Positions 18,299 to 27,457 of a stretch of DNA of 64,000 nt are shown here, piece by piece. Below the pieces are notes generated by a model that searched no databases, was not told the origin of the DNA, and worked only from the letters and a program-made list of their open reading frames with translations. Within the stretch, counting starts at the first letter, position 1. Each line of letters opens with the position of its first letter. This stretch comes from CAVTRI01 sp963737075 (GTDB taxonomy: Bacteria; Actinomycetota; Acidimicrobiia; Acidimicrobiales; Palsa-688): positions 186,001-250,000 of the forward strand of contig CAVTRI010000002.1 of the NCBI GenBank assembly GCA_963737075.1, read 5' to 3'. The position numbers and the translations under genes are program-made.

Positions 18299-19785
18299 TT
18301 CAAGCGGCCGTCGCAACACCCCGATCATGGAGGTGTGCGTGGCACGACAGTCGGGATGGATGGTCAACACGGCGGGTCGCTCATCGGTGCGCAAGAAGAA
18401 CCGACAGAAGGACGTCCGCATATATCGGGGACAGACTCCCTCACCGGGCGCGCCGACGATCGCTTGGGGGGAAGACCGCGTTCGGTTCTGGGCGTCGATC
18501 GCTCGGGGTGCGAAAACCGAGGACGCGGCGGTGGAGGCGCGAGTGTCATCCCCCGTCGCGTACAGGTGGTTTCGCCACGCTGGCGGCGTGAACCCTTGTC
18601 TTCCCCCGACAGTGTCTGGCCGATACCTGTCCTTCGCCGAGCGAGAGGACATCGCGATTTGGCACGCGCAGAAGGTCGGTGTCCGAGAGATCGCACGGCG
18701 GTTGGGGCGGAGCCCCTCGACGATCTCTCGTGAGTTGCGTCGCAACCCGTCGTCACGGGCGTACCCGCCGACCTATAAGGCTTCGACCGCGCACTGGCAC
18801 GCCGAGCGCCGTGCCCGGCGCCCGAAGGCAGCCAAGCTCTGCGGCAACGACAAGCTGCGCGAGTACGTGCAGGAGCGACTGTCGGGCGAGGTCAAGACCC
18901 CTGATGGTCGAGTCGTCGGGCCGCCCGGTCCGGAATGGAAAGGCCGCAACAAGCCGCACCGCAAGGATCGACGCTGGGTGCAGGGATGGAGCCCGGAGCA
19001 GATTGCGACCCGCCTGCCGGTCGACTTCCCCGATGATGAGTCCATGCAGATCAGCCACGAAGCGATCTACCAGGCCCTCTACGTGCAAAGCCGCGGGGTG
19101 CTCGAACGCGAGCTGGTCGCCTGCTTGCGCACGGGCCGGGCGCTGCGAGTGCCGCGGGCCAGGTCACGCCAGAAGGCGTGGGCGCACGTGACCCCCGACG
19201 TGTTGATCAGCGAACGCCCCGCCGAGGCCGACGACCGGGCCGTGCCGGGCCACTGGGAAGGCGATCTCATCATCGGACCCGAGCGATCGGCGATCGGAAC
19301 CCTGGTCGAGCGCACAACCCGCTTCACGACGCTCATCCACCTTCCCCGCGAAGAGGGCTACAGGCACAAGCACACCGTCAAGAACGGGCCGGCTCTGGCC
19401 GGCTACGGAGCAATCACGATGAAGGACGCGCTCGCCGCGACGATGACCACCCTGCCCGAGCAGCTGCGCCGATCATTGACATGGGATCGAGGCAAGGAAC
19501 TCTCCGCCCACGCTGTCTTCAGAGTCGAGAGCGGAATCCCAGCCTTCTTTGCCGACCCTCACAGCCCCTGGCAGCGCGGCACCAATGAGAACACCAACGG
19601 CCTCTTGCGCCAATACTTCCCCAAAGGAACGGACCTTTGCCGATGGTCAGCAGAGGAGATCGAAGCCGTCGCAGCAGCGCTCAACAGCAGGCCCCGCAAG
19701 TCCCTCCACTGGAACACTCCCGCCGAAGCACTCGACGAACACCTACGCTCTCTCCAAACAGCCGGTGTTGCCTCGATCGATTGAG
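18299..19785 (+). mobile_element. IS30-family insertion sequence
   Basis: Imperfect inverted repeats of about 22 bp share the core GCAACACC (left 18299-18320, right 19764-19785) and flank one transposase gene. No convincing target duplication was found. The right end abuts an IS3 fragment that starts at 19792, so this copy probably took part in the deletion that truncated the IS3. Confidence 0.75.
18327..19784 (+). CDS. IS30-family transposase
   Basis: An intact protein of about 485 residues. The N-terminal HTH region has YLSFAEREDIAIWHAQKVGV, then REIARRLGRSPSTISRELRR, the classic IS30 HTH. The DDE core has PGHWEGDLIIGPERSAIGTL (first Asp), LTWDRGKELSAHAVF (second Asp) and SPWQRGTNENTNGLLRQYFP (Glu). 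Start ATG 18327 lies inside the left terminal repeat region; downstream GTGs are possible. The length is slightly above the usual 320-450 because of an N-terminal extension. Confidence 0.93.
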   Translation: MEVCVARQSGWMVNTAGRSSVRKKNRQKDVRIYRGQTPSPGAPTIAWGEDRVRFWASIARGAKTEDAAVEARVSSPVAYRWFRHAGGVNPCLPPTVSGRYLSFAEREDIAIWHAQKVGVREIARRLGRSPSTISRELRRNPSSRAYPPTYKASTAHWHAERRARRPKAAKLCGNDKLREYVQERLSGEVKTPDGRVVGPPGPEWKGRNKPHRKDRRWVQGWSPEQIATRLPVDFPDDESMQISHEAIYQALYVQSRGVLERELVACLRTGRALRVPRARSRQKAWAHVTPDVLISERPAEADDRAVPGHWEGDLIIGPERSAIGTLVERTTRFTTLIHLPREEGYRHKHTVKNGPALAGYGAITMKDALAATMTTLPEQLRRSLTWDRGKELSAHAVFRVESGIPAFFADPHSPWQRGTNENTNGLLRQYFPKGTDLCRWSAEEIEAVAAALNSRPRKSLHWNTPAEALDEHLRSLQTAGVASID

Positions 19786-19791
19786 CCCAGT

Positions 19792-20128
19792 CAATACCTG
19801 TCGATCCGCTACACCGACCGTCTCGCCGAGGTTGGTGCCGCTGCGTCGGTGGGATCGCGAGGCGACTCCTATGACAACGCCCTCGCCGAGAGCGTATTCG
19901 GCCTATACAAAGCCGAGCTCATCACCATGCAGGCACCGTGGCGAACCGTCGAGGACGTCGAGCTGGCCACCCTCTCTTGGGTGTCCTGGTGGAACAACCA
20001 CAGGCTTCACTCGGCCATCGGAGACATCCCACCAGCCGAGTTCGAGGCGGCCCACTACGCTGGACAACACGCCGCCGAGATTGGCGGGAGACCCTAAACG
20101 GAGTCTCCAAGAAAATCGGGGCGGTTCA
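19792..20128 (+). pseudogene. IS3-family transposase 3' fragment (exact duplicate of 24554-24890)
   Basis: The 337 bases match the end of the IS3 element at 23652-24890, apparently without change, including its right terminus GCGGTTCA. The encoded tail has GDSYDNALAESVFGLYKAEL (catalytic Glu region) and WVSWWNNHRLHSAIGDIPPA. The 5' part is absent, cut at the IS30 boundary. Confidence 0.88.
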
Positions 20129-20183
20129 GCCCGTTCGCGGGCTACTTATGCAGCGTCTTGGAGTTGCAGTGTGAGCGTGCTCT

Positions 20184-22512
20184 TTACCTGTGGCGGCTCG
20201 GTACCTTGGGGGCGGGGAAACCAAGGTTGGCGTACCCTCGGGCCCGCTCCTGGTACTGGCGGGCGAGTAAGGGGACCCGGGTGTCGATGTAGTCGTGGAC
20301 GATGACCTGGGTCTTGCCCGGTACGGGGCGGAGGATGCGCCCGACGTGTTGGACGATGCTGCCTTTGAACTTGATCGGGAAAGCCAAAAAGACGGTGTCG
20401 AGGGTGGGGCAGTCGAAGCCTTCGCCGATGAGGCCGGAGGTGGCCACGAGGACGTTTCCCCGCCGTTCTGGTTCGGCGAGCCGGTCGATGACGGCGCGCC
20501 GGGCCTTCTTGCCCATCCTGCCGCGCAGCACCAGCGCGGTGATCCCACGTTCTGCTAGGCCCGCGACCATGGCTTCGAGGTGTCCGGTCCAGCGGGTTAG
20601 GACGAGGCTGTTGCGTCCCTCTGCTACCGCGGCTGCAACATCGGCACATATGGAGAGTGTTCTTGCTTCGTCGGCCACGAGGGCTTGAAGGATCTCTTGG
20701 TAGTGCTCCCCGGCAACTGCAACGTGCGAGGTTGGGTGGACGACCACTTCACGGTGAAGGAGTTGCGCTGCTTCTGGCTGTGCCATCCGGTGGCGTACCG
20801 GTCCGCAGTACATGTTCATCATCAACTCGAGTCGGTCACGCCGGTATGGGGTGGCGGTCAGCCCCAACCACCGGCGGACCGGGATCTGACGGACCGCTCT
20901 TTCGAATGTGACGGCGGGAACGTGGTGGCATTCGTCGACGGCCACCAGCCCGTAGCGGGAGGTCACCTCGGCAAGGTCGCCTCGGCGAGCGAGTGACTGG
21001 GGCCATGGCTATATCTACTACTCCGCTGGCCTTGCGCTGGCCGCCGATCTGGCCGACCTGTTTCTTGGGAAGCCCGAGATGCTCGGACAGTCGATCGCGC
21101 CATTGGTCAACCAGGGGTTGACGGTCGACGATCACCAGGGTCGGAACCCCGTGATGGTCGATCACGGCACAGGCCATTACGGTCTTGCCCGCCCCGGGCG
21201 GGGCCACGAGCACCGCCAGGTCATGGCACGCCAAATCCTTCACCGCGTCGCGCTGATCCGGGCGCAACGTCACGGCCAGTTCGAAAGCGACCCCGTTCAC
21301 GTCGGCGAGGCGGTCGGTGATCTCGAGCCGGACGCCCGCCTCGGCGGCGACCGCTTCCGCCCGGAAGCGCAGCCCTCGGGGAAGGTGGAGCAGCCCCAGA
21401 ATCCTCTCGGTAGGAGCGGATCAACCGGGGTGTCTTGCCCGTCCAGAAACGGTTGCGCTCCTTCTCGTAGAACTCGGGGTTCGGCAACGACGCGGTGTGC
21501 TTCAACCCCGCCAGCAGATCCGGCGGCAGCCCGATACTGTCGATCGACAAGCTGGCTGCCGCCCACGCCCGAATGGGATTCGGAACAGGCCTGTCCGTCT
21601 TGAGTTGGGACGGCCGCCTGTAGGTTGGGGATACTGGGCCGACGGCGAGATCACCCACGCTTTCCGCCAGCGCGGTGACCGCCCGACCGCTCATGGGGTC
21701 AAGCGACGAGAGGAACTCCCATTGGTCCCCATAAGGCTCCAGGCTCGCCGGGTCCAAGAAGACGGTGGTCCCCCGGCGGCGGCACTCTCCTTGAAGCGGT
21801 AGGGCGATGAGATTGCCGAACCCCTGGCGGGGCAGGAAGTCCTGAGCGGGGAACAGCCGGTCATAGCTGGAGAGGTCCAGCTCGGCGCGCACCGTCATGG
21901 CCTCCCGGATAACACTCCGACCCGCCGGGCCGAACTGGCCGGCACGGAGTCTGCGAAGAACACCCATACATGGCCGCCGTCGCCGGATCGGGAACGCTCC
22001 AGCACGGCCGGGACACCCGCCGCCCGTGCCGCGTCGAGATACGCCAAGGCGTCGAGCGCCCAGCCCGCTCCGTCGAAATCGCATGCCAGCAGCCGGCACG
22101 AATCATCACCGAGCAGCGGGTACAGCCCGGCGTGGTGCACTCCACCGAGATGGTCGGATACGACCTGGTCGGTCAGCGGCAGGTGCTCTCGGTCGGGTCT
22201 GCGGGCGTTGACCCAGCCGCCTTTGACTGCCGGCGACCAGCCACTTCTGCCGGTACCGGCGTTCTCCCACCGCTGCGCGTACACATCGTCGCGTCCCTGG
22301 AACAGAGCGCGAAACAGAGCGAGCTTCTCCTCGGGCGGCGATCTGCGACTCACCTTTCGCACGGTCGCCTTCGCCTGCTCGGTAAACAACGTCGGCTCCC
22401 AAGCCGGAGAGATCGAGGGCCGACCGTCGATGCCTAGCAGCTGTCGAAGCCGGCGATTCTCCGCCTCCAGCTCTGCGACTCGGCGTGTCAGATCGACCGG
22501 AGAGTCCGCCAC
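20184..22512 (-). pseudogene. TOTE-type archaeo-eukaryotic primase fused to SF2 helicase, three frameshifts
   Basis: The protein starts at GTG 22512 with a coiled-coil (LTRRVAELEAENRRLRQLLG). The AEP primase domain follows: LLACDFDGAGW (catalytic DxD), ERSRSGDGGHVWVFF (sGxGxHxW) and FLDPASLEPYGDQWEFLSSL. The helicase has LRPDQRDAVKDL, Walker A APPGAGKT, DECHH, LGLTATP and QHVGRILRP (motifs I, II, III, VI). Frames change near 21915, 21400 and 20990, but the parts are in order and no conserved motif is missing. Such primase-helicases are the core of TOTE conflict systems, thought to act against invading DNA. The start lies one base after the preceding gene's stop, so the two form an operon. Confidence 0.85.
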
Positions 22513-22513
22513 G

Positions 22514-22900
22514 TCAGGAACCACGGATCCGGCCTCGAGACCGCGATACCTCCATCCGTTCGGCCCGGAAACCAGAGTCGTCGCCGAGATGGAAATAGAT
22601 ACGGCCACGCAGCGAGCCGCCCTCCTCCACCACGGCCCAGCCGCGGCCGGTGACGGGATCGCCCACATCGAAGCCTTCCCAGGTGAACTCAACACCCGGG
22701 CACCGGTCCCGGGGAGCGTCTCGCCAGTCGATCCCTCCTTGGACGGCGATGAACCCGAGGCTGCCTTGGTGGTCCTTGCCGAACTCGATGAACCCGGGAG
22801 CCACCAGATCGACGTCGTCTTGTCGCCGAAGATCCATTTCTACGATCCGCCACCGCCCCACCAGGACATTCGTTAATCGTTGCCGGGCGTTACCCGCCAT
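22514..22900 (-). CDS. Conserved hypothetical protein, operon partner of the primase-helicase
   Basis: 128 residues, beginning around RWRIVEMDLRRQDDVDLVAP and containing GSLGFIAVQGGIDWRD, CPGVEFTWEGFDVGD and GRIYFHLGDDSGFRAE. It resembles a family of small soluble beta-rich proteins of unknown function. The frame is intact. Its stop and the next gene's GTG are separated by one base, so translation is probably coupled. Confidence 0.75.
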   Translation of the reverse strand: MAGNARQRLTNVLVGRWRIVEMDLRRQDDVDLVAPGFIEFGKDHQGSLGFIAVQGGIDWRDAPRDRCPGVEFTWEGFDVGDPVTGRGWAVVEEGGSLRGRIYFHLGDDSGFRAERMEVSRSRGRIRGS

Positions 22901-22922
22901 CGGTCCTCACCCTCCCATCCGA

Positions 22923-23300
22923 TCAGACCGTCACAACCTGCAGGGTTGCATCGAGAGCGCGAAGATCATCCGGATCGGATGTGACAGCCTGTTGCCCGGC
23001 TCGGCGAGCACAGATCACAACATGAGCATCCACCACATCTGCCGTGCCGCTCGCAGCAAGCAGCCGTCCGACATTGGTGGCATCAACCCGGTCCAGAGGC
23101 ACGACGTCGGTGGTCGGCTGGCGAAGGAGTCGGGCCAGTCGGGCCTGACGTTCTGGTTGGCGGACCGCCTGAGCGAGGGCACTCGCCGGAACGGTGACAC
23201 GGGATCCGGTTTCCCGGGCCCGGGCCAGCAAAACCACGACTCTGCGCTCGTTGCGGTCGACCGCGATCAGTCCCCCGGCATCCATGGTGATACCGGCCAC
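22923..23300 (-). CDS. PIN-domain toxin (VapC-like)
   Basis: 125 residues starting GTG (MAGITMDAGGLIAVDRNERR). PIN features are the N-terminal DAGGLIAVD (first acidic residue), a central ALAQAVRQPERQARLARLLR, DVVDAHVVICAR (second acidic pair) and SDPDDLRAL (last acidic residue). PIN toxins are Mg-dependent RNases. The start shares a G with the antitoxin stop (TAGTG), a typical toxin-antitoxin overlap. It ends 22 bp before the hypothetical gene, so the operon may continue into the primase-helicase. Confidence 0.85.
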   Translation of the reverse strand: MAGITMDAGGLIAVDRNERRVVVLLARARETGSRVTVPASALAQAVRQPERQARLARLLRQPTTDVVPLDRVDATNVGRLLAASGTADVVDAHVVICARRAGQQAVTSDPDDLRALDATLQVVTV

Positions 23301-23560
23301 TACGCCGCCGAGCTCTTGGCGCGTGCTTTGACACCAAGCACCTCGTCAGCCCACCGCCTTTCCTCACGCGACAGCTCCCCGCCGGTATCTCCGAGAGCAT
23401 CGGCGAGCATGGCACCCCAGCCAGCCACATCGTCAAGCGCGACCCCCACAGCGTGCTGTACGAACCCTGACACGCTCGAGGCGGTACCGGCTTCTACCAG
23501 GGCCCGAATGCGCTCCAACTGATTCTCGTCGATAGTGATCGTCACCTTCCTCGTCGCCAT
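23300..23560 (-). CDS. Ribbon-helix-helix antitoxin (VapB-like)
   Basis: 86 residues from ATG 23560: MATRKVTITIDENQLERIRA is a CopG/RHH DNA-binding strand-helix, followed by SSVSGFVQHAVGVALDD and an acidic tail with LSREERRWADEVLG that would occupy the toxin active site. An upstream in-frame start at 23605 is less likely because the beta strand should be near the N-terminus. It directly precedes the PIN toxin. Confidence 0.85.
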   Translation of the reverse strand: MATRKVTITIDENQLERIRALVEAGTASSVSGFVQHAVGVALDDVAGWGAMLADALGDTGGELSREERRWADEVLGVKARAKSSAA

Positions 23561-23651
23561 ACCAATCACCATACCACAGATGTCCCGTGGAGAGGCTCCA
23601 GGCACCCAAAATCTTCCACGGCCATGACCCCTAACGACGCTGGGAGATCGA

Positions 23652-24890
23652 TGAACCGCCCTGCGATCCGCGGAGGCTCCATTCTGTGACGAAAGGATGG
23701 AGTGATGGCACGACCGAGGGTTTACCCGGATGAGTTCCGTGAGAGGGCGGTACGGCTGTTGCGCGAGTGGCGCAAGGCTCGAGGAGTGGACGAAGGCGGC
23801 CTGCGGGTCGTCTGCAAGCAGCTGAACCTCAACCCTGAGACCTTGCGACGTTGGTATATCGAGGCTGAGACCGAAGAGGGTCGTCGACCCGAACCCACTA
23901 AGGCCTGTCAGCGGCGGCTTTCTTCGGGTTTATGAGCTCGACCGCCGACCGAAGAAGTAGTCGCTTACATCGAGACCCACCGGGATCGTTTCGGGGTCGA
24001 GCCGATCTGCGAGACACTCGAGATCGCCCCCTCCACCTACTACTCAGCTCGCAAGTGTCGTGCGCCCCCGTTGTCGACGAGCACTTCGTGACGTCCAGCT
24101 GAAAGCGCACATCTCCCGGGTCTTCGAGGACAACTACGGCGTCTATGGAGCCCGCAAGGTTGGCGTCAGCTCAACCGGGAGGGCATCTCGGTGGCCCGTT
24201 GCACGGTGGAACGCCTGATGCGCCAGATGGGACTGTGCGGACGGGTTCGGGGTCGCCCCCGGCGAACCACCATCGCTGACCGGCGCGCTAGCCAGCGACC
24301 GGACTTAGTGGAGCGCTGCTTTGAGGCCAACGGCCCCAACCAGCTGTGGGTCGCCGACATCACCTACGTGGCCACCTGGTCGGGCTTCGCCTACGTGGCC
24401 TTCGTGAGCGACGTGTTCTCCCGCATGATCGTCGGCTGGCGAGTCAGCTCGAACCTGCGTGCCGATCTGGCTCTCGACGCCTTGGAGATGGCCATATGGT
24501 CGCGCAAAGACGAGTCCTTCCCTAAATTGGTCCACCACTCCGATAGAGGGGTGCAATACCTGTCGATCCGCTACACCGACCGTCTCGCCGAGGTTGGTGC
24601 CGCTGCGTCGGTGGGATCGCGAGGCGACTCCTATGACAACGCCCTCGCCGAGAGCGTATTCGGCCTATACAAAGCCGAGCTCATCACCATGCAGGCACCG
24701 TGGCGAACCGTCGAGGACGTCGAGCTGGCCACCCTCTCTTGGGTGTCCTGGTGGAACAACCACAGGCTTCACTCGGCCATCGGAGACATCCCACCAGCCG
24801 AGTTCGAGGCGGCCCACTACGCTGGACAACACGCCGCCGAGATTGGCGGGAGACCCTAAACGGAGTCTCCAAGAAAATCGGGGCGGTTCA
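23652..24890 (+). mobile_element. IS3-family insertion sequence with 4-bp duplication, internally decayed
   Basis: The ends are TGAACCGCCC (left from 23652) and its complement (right to 24890), with a second matching block GGAGGCTCC/GGAGACTCC inside. TCGA flanks both sides (23648-23651 and 24891-24894). The 1239-bp element encodes an ORFA/ORFB-type transposase that is frameshifted. Confidence 0.85.
23705..24859 (+). pseudogene. IS3-family transposase, multiple frameshifts
   Basis: OrfA begins MARPRVYPDEFRERAVRLLR (HTH_Tnp_1) and ends near 23890. OrfB pieces are VVAYIETHRDRFGVEPICET (23960), then AHISRVFEDNYGVYGARKV in a new frame (24100), then the intact core from 24191: PNQLWVADITYVATWSGFAY (Asp), LVHHSDRGVQYLSIRYTDRL (Asp) and DNALAESVFGLYKAEL (Glu). 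At least two indels lie between 24050 and 24165. The 3' 337 bp are duplicated at 19792-20128. Confidence 0.88.
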
Positions 24891-24894
24891 TCGA

Positions 24895-25085
24895 CCTCAA
24901 ACGCCGATTATCGGCGAGGGGGTCGGCTCGCGGTGCCGTCTCAGGAGGGATCCAGATCGTTCGAAGCCGCGACGACTGTGATGTGCACGCCGACTCTCAT
25001 CGAAACCTTCGGGAGTAGTGCGGGAACAAGCAACCCAGCCTGAGGTGATGCGTCGTGTCCGTGATCGGTAACCAGCGAGGCGGGT
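24895..25085. other. No gene seen
   Basis: Short stretch between the IS3 right end and a degraded HTH frame; no conserved domain. Confidence 0.4.
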
Positions 25086-25661
25086 TCAGCGACGCTTGAG
25101 AGAACCGGTCCCGGAGCGAAGTGCAGGGCCGGTTATGCGCGGGGGGCTGGGGGCTGGCCCCCGGCGAACCATGGACCCGAATCGCTCGAAGCAGCACAAG
25201 GACGTCTCTCCGGATGTGAATGCAGTGACGCGGCTGCCGGGCTCACCCCGCCCGCTACGACCTCGGTGACTTCTTTTGCCTGCGGCGCCTGGAGGTTGCC
25301 CCCCCAGGTACTTGGCCGCCCCAGGGGGGGCCAAGTCTCCAACAACCTGTTCGGGGGTTGTGGCTGGAGTAGGGCTGAACTTGCGCGGTCGTCCTCGTCT
25401 TACGGGCTGGCGACGATGGACCCACTCCTCGACTTCTTGTCGTAGCCAGAGTCGTGCGCGTTTGGGTCCCATGTCAATCACCGGCCTGGGCATGTCGGGG
25501 TAAGTGTGCAGATACTCGACGGTGTTGCGGTGGCTCAGCCGATAACCTCGCCTGGGGTCAGCGGACGGACGTGTACCCGCCTTGAACCGCCCTTTCCTTG
25601 GCCGGGCGACGAGCATGACCGAGTCCGACTCGCGGCAACTGGCGAGGGCATAGATGCCCAA
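25086..25661 (-). pseudogene. AlpA/excisionase-type HTH protein, degraded
   Basis: Only the centre of the frame is convincing: LSHRNTVEYLHTYPDMPRPV and IDMGPKRARLWLRQEVEEWV (about 25380-25540). It matches the intact 73-residue protein at 56975-57196 (AQRNTVSAYQRRYPAMPRPV), including the Trp-Leu-Arg segment of the winged helix. The N-terminal helix and the tail after RGRPRK look scrambled. Confidence 0.5.
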
Positions 25662-25954
25662 GAGATGCCCCAGACTCGGCTGACCTGAACGGGGTGGGCG
25701 GCAATCACTGACCCGCGGTGCCTACTTTGCCAAGCATCCCAAATGGTTCGTCGGAGCGAAGACGCTCCGCCCCGAGAGCTGCCGTTGTCGGTCGGAGGGG
25801 GTACGCCGTGCTCGGCACCCAGCGGTAAGTTTCGACCCGACTTCCACTCACTACAATGTCTGGCGGGGGCTGCCCTACGGACCGGGATTAAGCCCGGAGG
25901 CCTCGCGCGTCCTTCCGCAGAAACAAGCGGGCATCGTGGGGAGCGCGCCGGGAC
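25662..25954. other. No gene seen
   Basis: Gap between the HTH relic and the SDR gene's 3' end. Confidence 0.4.
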
Positions 25955-27457
25955 CTAGTTTCCCGGCCGTATCTCCGTCGTGGCTGCTGGTTGCTGGCGG
26001 GCTGCCGCGCCAGTGATGTTGCGGGCCATGCCGCCAAAAACCAGGTCGTGGAACGGGGCGATGGACCGCCAGTAGAGGTGGCCGGCGAGGCCGTGAGGCT
26101 CGAAGATGGCCCGCTGTCGATATCGGGCGCCGCCGTCGCCGGCTGGCTCCGCGCTCAGCTCCAGCCAGGCGCGGCCTGGCAGGCGCATCTCGGCCCGGAG
26201 CCGGAGGATGTGGGGCCGGTCGAGCTGTTCTACCCGCCACCAGTCGAGGGCCTCGCCCACGTGAAGGCGGCGGGGATCGCGTCGGCCCCGGCGCAGCCCG
26301 ACGCCGCCGACTAGCCGATCGACCCAGCCTCGCATCGACCAGGCCAACGGGTACGAGTACCAGCCGTGCTCGCCCCCGATGGACTCGATGACGTCCCACA
26401 GCGCGGCCGGGCTGGCCGGCGTCTCGTGCTCCCGGTAATCCTCATAGACCGTGCCGCCCGACCACTCGGGGTCGCTGGGCAGGGGGTCGGAGGGGGCGGC
26501 CCGGTCGGACGCGCCGGACCAGCGGGTAGGCACATCGGCGTTGCCAATGCGGACCAGGGCCAACTCGACGGCCCGCTCGTAGTGGGTGAGCCCGGCGGGC
26601 GGATCGGGAATGACGGCGGCGACAGATCGGTCGTGGCAGACCACTTCGTGAACCAGCGATTCGATCAGCGGGATGGCGATGGCCCGCGGCACGGGCGTCA
26701 CGAGGTTCACCCACTGGGCGGACAGCCAGGGGGTGAGCACCGGAACGGGCATCACTACGCGGCGCGGCAGTCCGGCTACCACGGCATAGCGGCGCATCAT
26801 TTCCAGGTAGGTGAGCACGTCGGGACCGCCGATGTCATAGGCCCCATGAACGTCCGGAGCCAGCTCTGCGGCGCTGACGAGGTAGTGGAGGACGTCTCGT
26901 ACGGCGATGGGCTGGACCCGGTTGTGGACCCAGCGGGGGGTGACCATGGCCGGGAGCCGCTCGGTCAGGTAGCGCAGCATCTCGAAGCTGGCCGATCCTG
27001 AACCGATGATGATCGCCGCCTGCATGACCGTGGCGGGCACACCCGAGGCGAGCAGGATCCGGCCCACCTCAGCCCGCGACGCTAGGTGCGGGGACAGCCG
27101 CTGGCCGTCGGGGACGATGCCGCCCAGATAGACGATGCGGCCGACATCGGCCTCGGCGGCCGCGGTGGCCACGGACCGGGCGGCGGCCCGGTCCACTTTG
27201 ACAAAGTCGGGGCGGGCCAGGGAGTGAACCAGGTAGTAGACAACGTCGCCGGCCTCGAACATCGCTCGCAGCGTGGTAGGCGCGGTCAGGTCAGCGGGGC
27301 GCACCTCCACCTGGTGGCGCCACGGGACGTCCCGTAGCTTGTCTGGGGTCCGGGCCACCACGACCACGCGATGGCCTCGCGTCAGCAACTCGGGGACGAG
27401 CCGGCCGCCGATGTAGCCAGTCGCGCCGAGAACGACGCAGCGCCTCGTTGGAGTCAC
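25955..27457 (-). CDS. NAD(P)H-binding SDR protein with DUF2867 domain
   Basis: 500 residues. The N-terminal atypical-SDR Rossmann fold has VVLGATGYIGGRLVPELLTR (GxxGxxG), YYLVHSLARPDF and IVYLGGIVPDG, with no YxxxK catalytic pair. The C-terminal half has YEDYREHETPASPAALWDVI and WSMRGWVDRLVGGVGLRRGR, typical of DUF2867. Proteins of this layout often neighbour photolyase or carotenoid genes. GTG 27457 overlaps the photolyase stop as GTGA, so the two genes are translationally coupled; an upstream ATG at 27487 would overlap by 34 bp. Predicted to belong to the photolyase transcription unit and thus to the light regulon. Confidence 0.88.
   Translation of the reverse strand: MTPTRRCVVLGATGYIGGRLVPELLTRGHRVVVVARTPDKLRDVPWRHQVEVRPADLTAPTTLRAMFEAGDVVYYLVHSLARPDFVKVDRAAARSVATAAAEADVGRIVYLGGIVPDGQRLSPHLASRAEVGRILLASGVPATVMQAAIIIGSGSASFEMLRYLTERLPAMVTPRWVHNRVQPIAVRDVLHYLVSAAELAPDVHGAYDIGGPDVLTYLEMMRRYAVVAGLPRRVVMPVPVLTPWLSAQWVNLVTPVPRAIAIPLIESLVHEVVCHDRSVAAVIPDPPAGLTHYERAVELALVRIGNADVPTRWSGASDRAAPSDPLPSDPEWSGGTVYEDYREHETPASPAALWDVIESIGGEHGWYSYPLAWSMRGWVDRLVGGVGLRRGRRDPRRLHVGEALDWWRVEQLDRPHILRLRAEMRLPGRAWLELSAEPAGDGGARYRQRAIFEPHGLAGHLYWRSIAPFHDLVFGGMARNITGAAARQQPAATTEIRPGN

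Noticed and set aside
22650..23522. 290-codon plus-strand frame
   Set aside because: Opposes the PIN/RHH and small-protein genes, which have clear motifs and operon overlaps.
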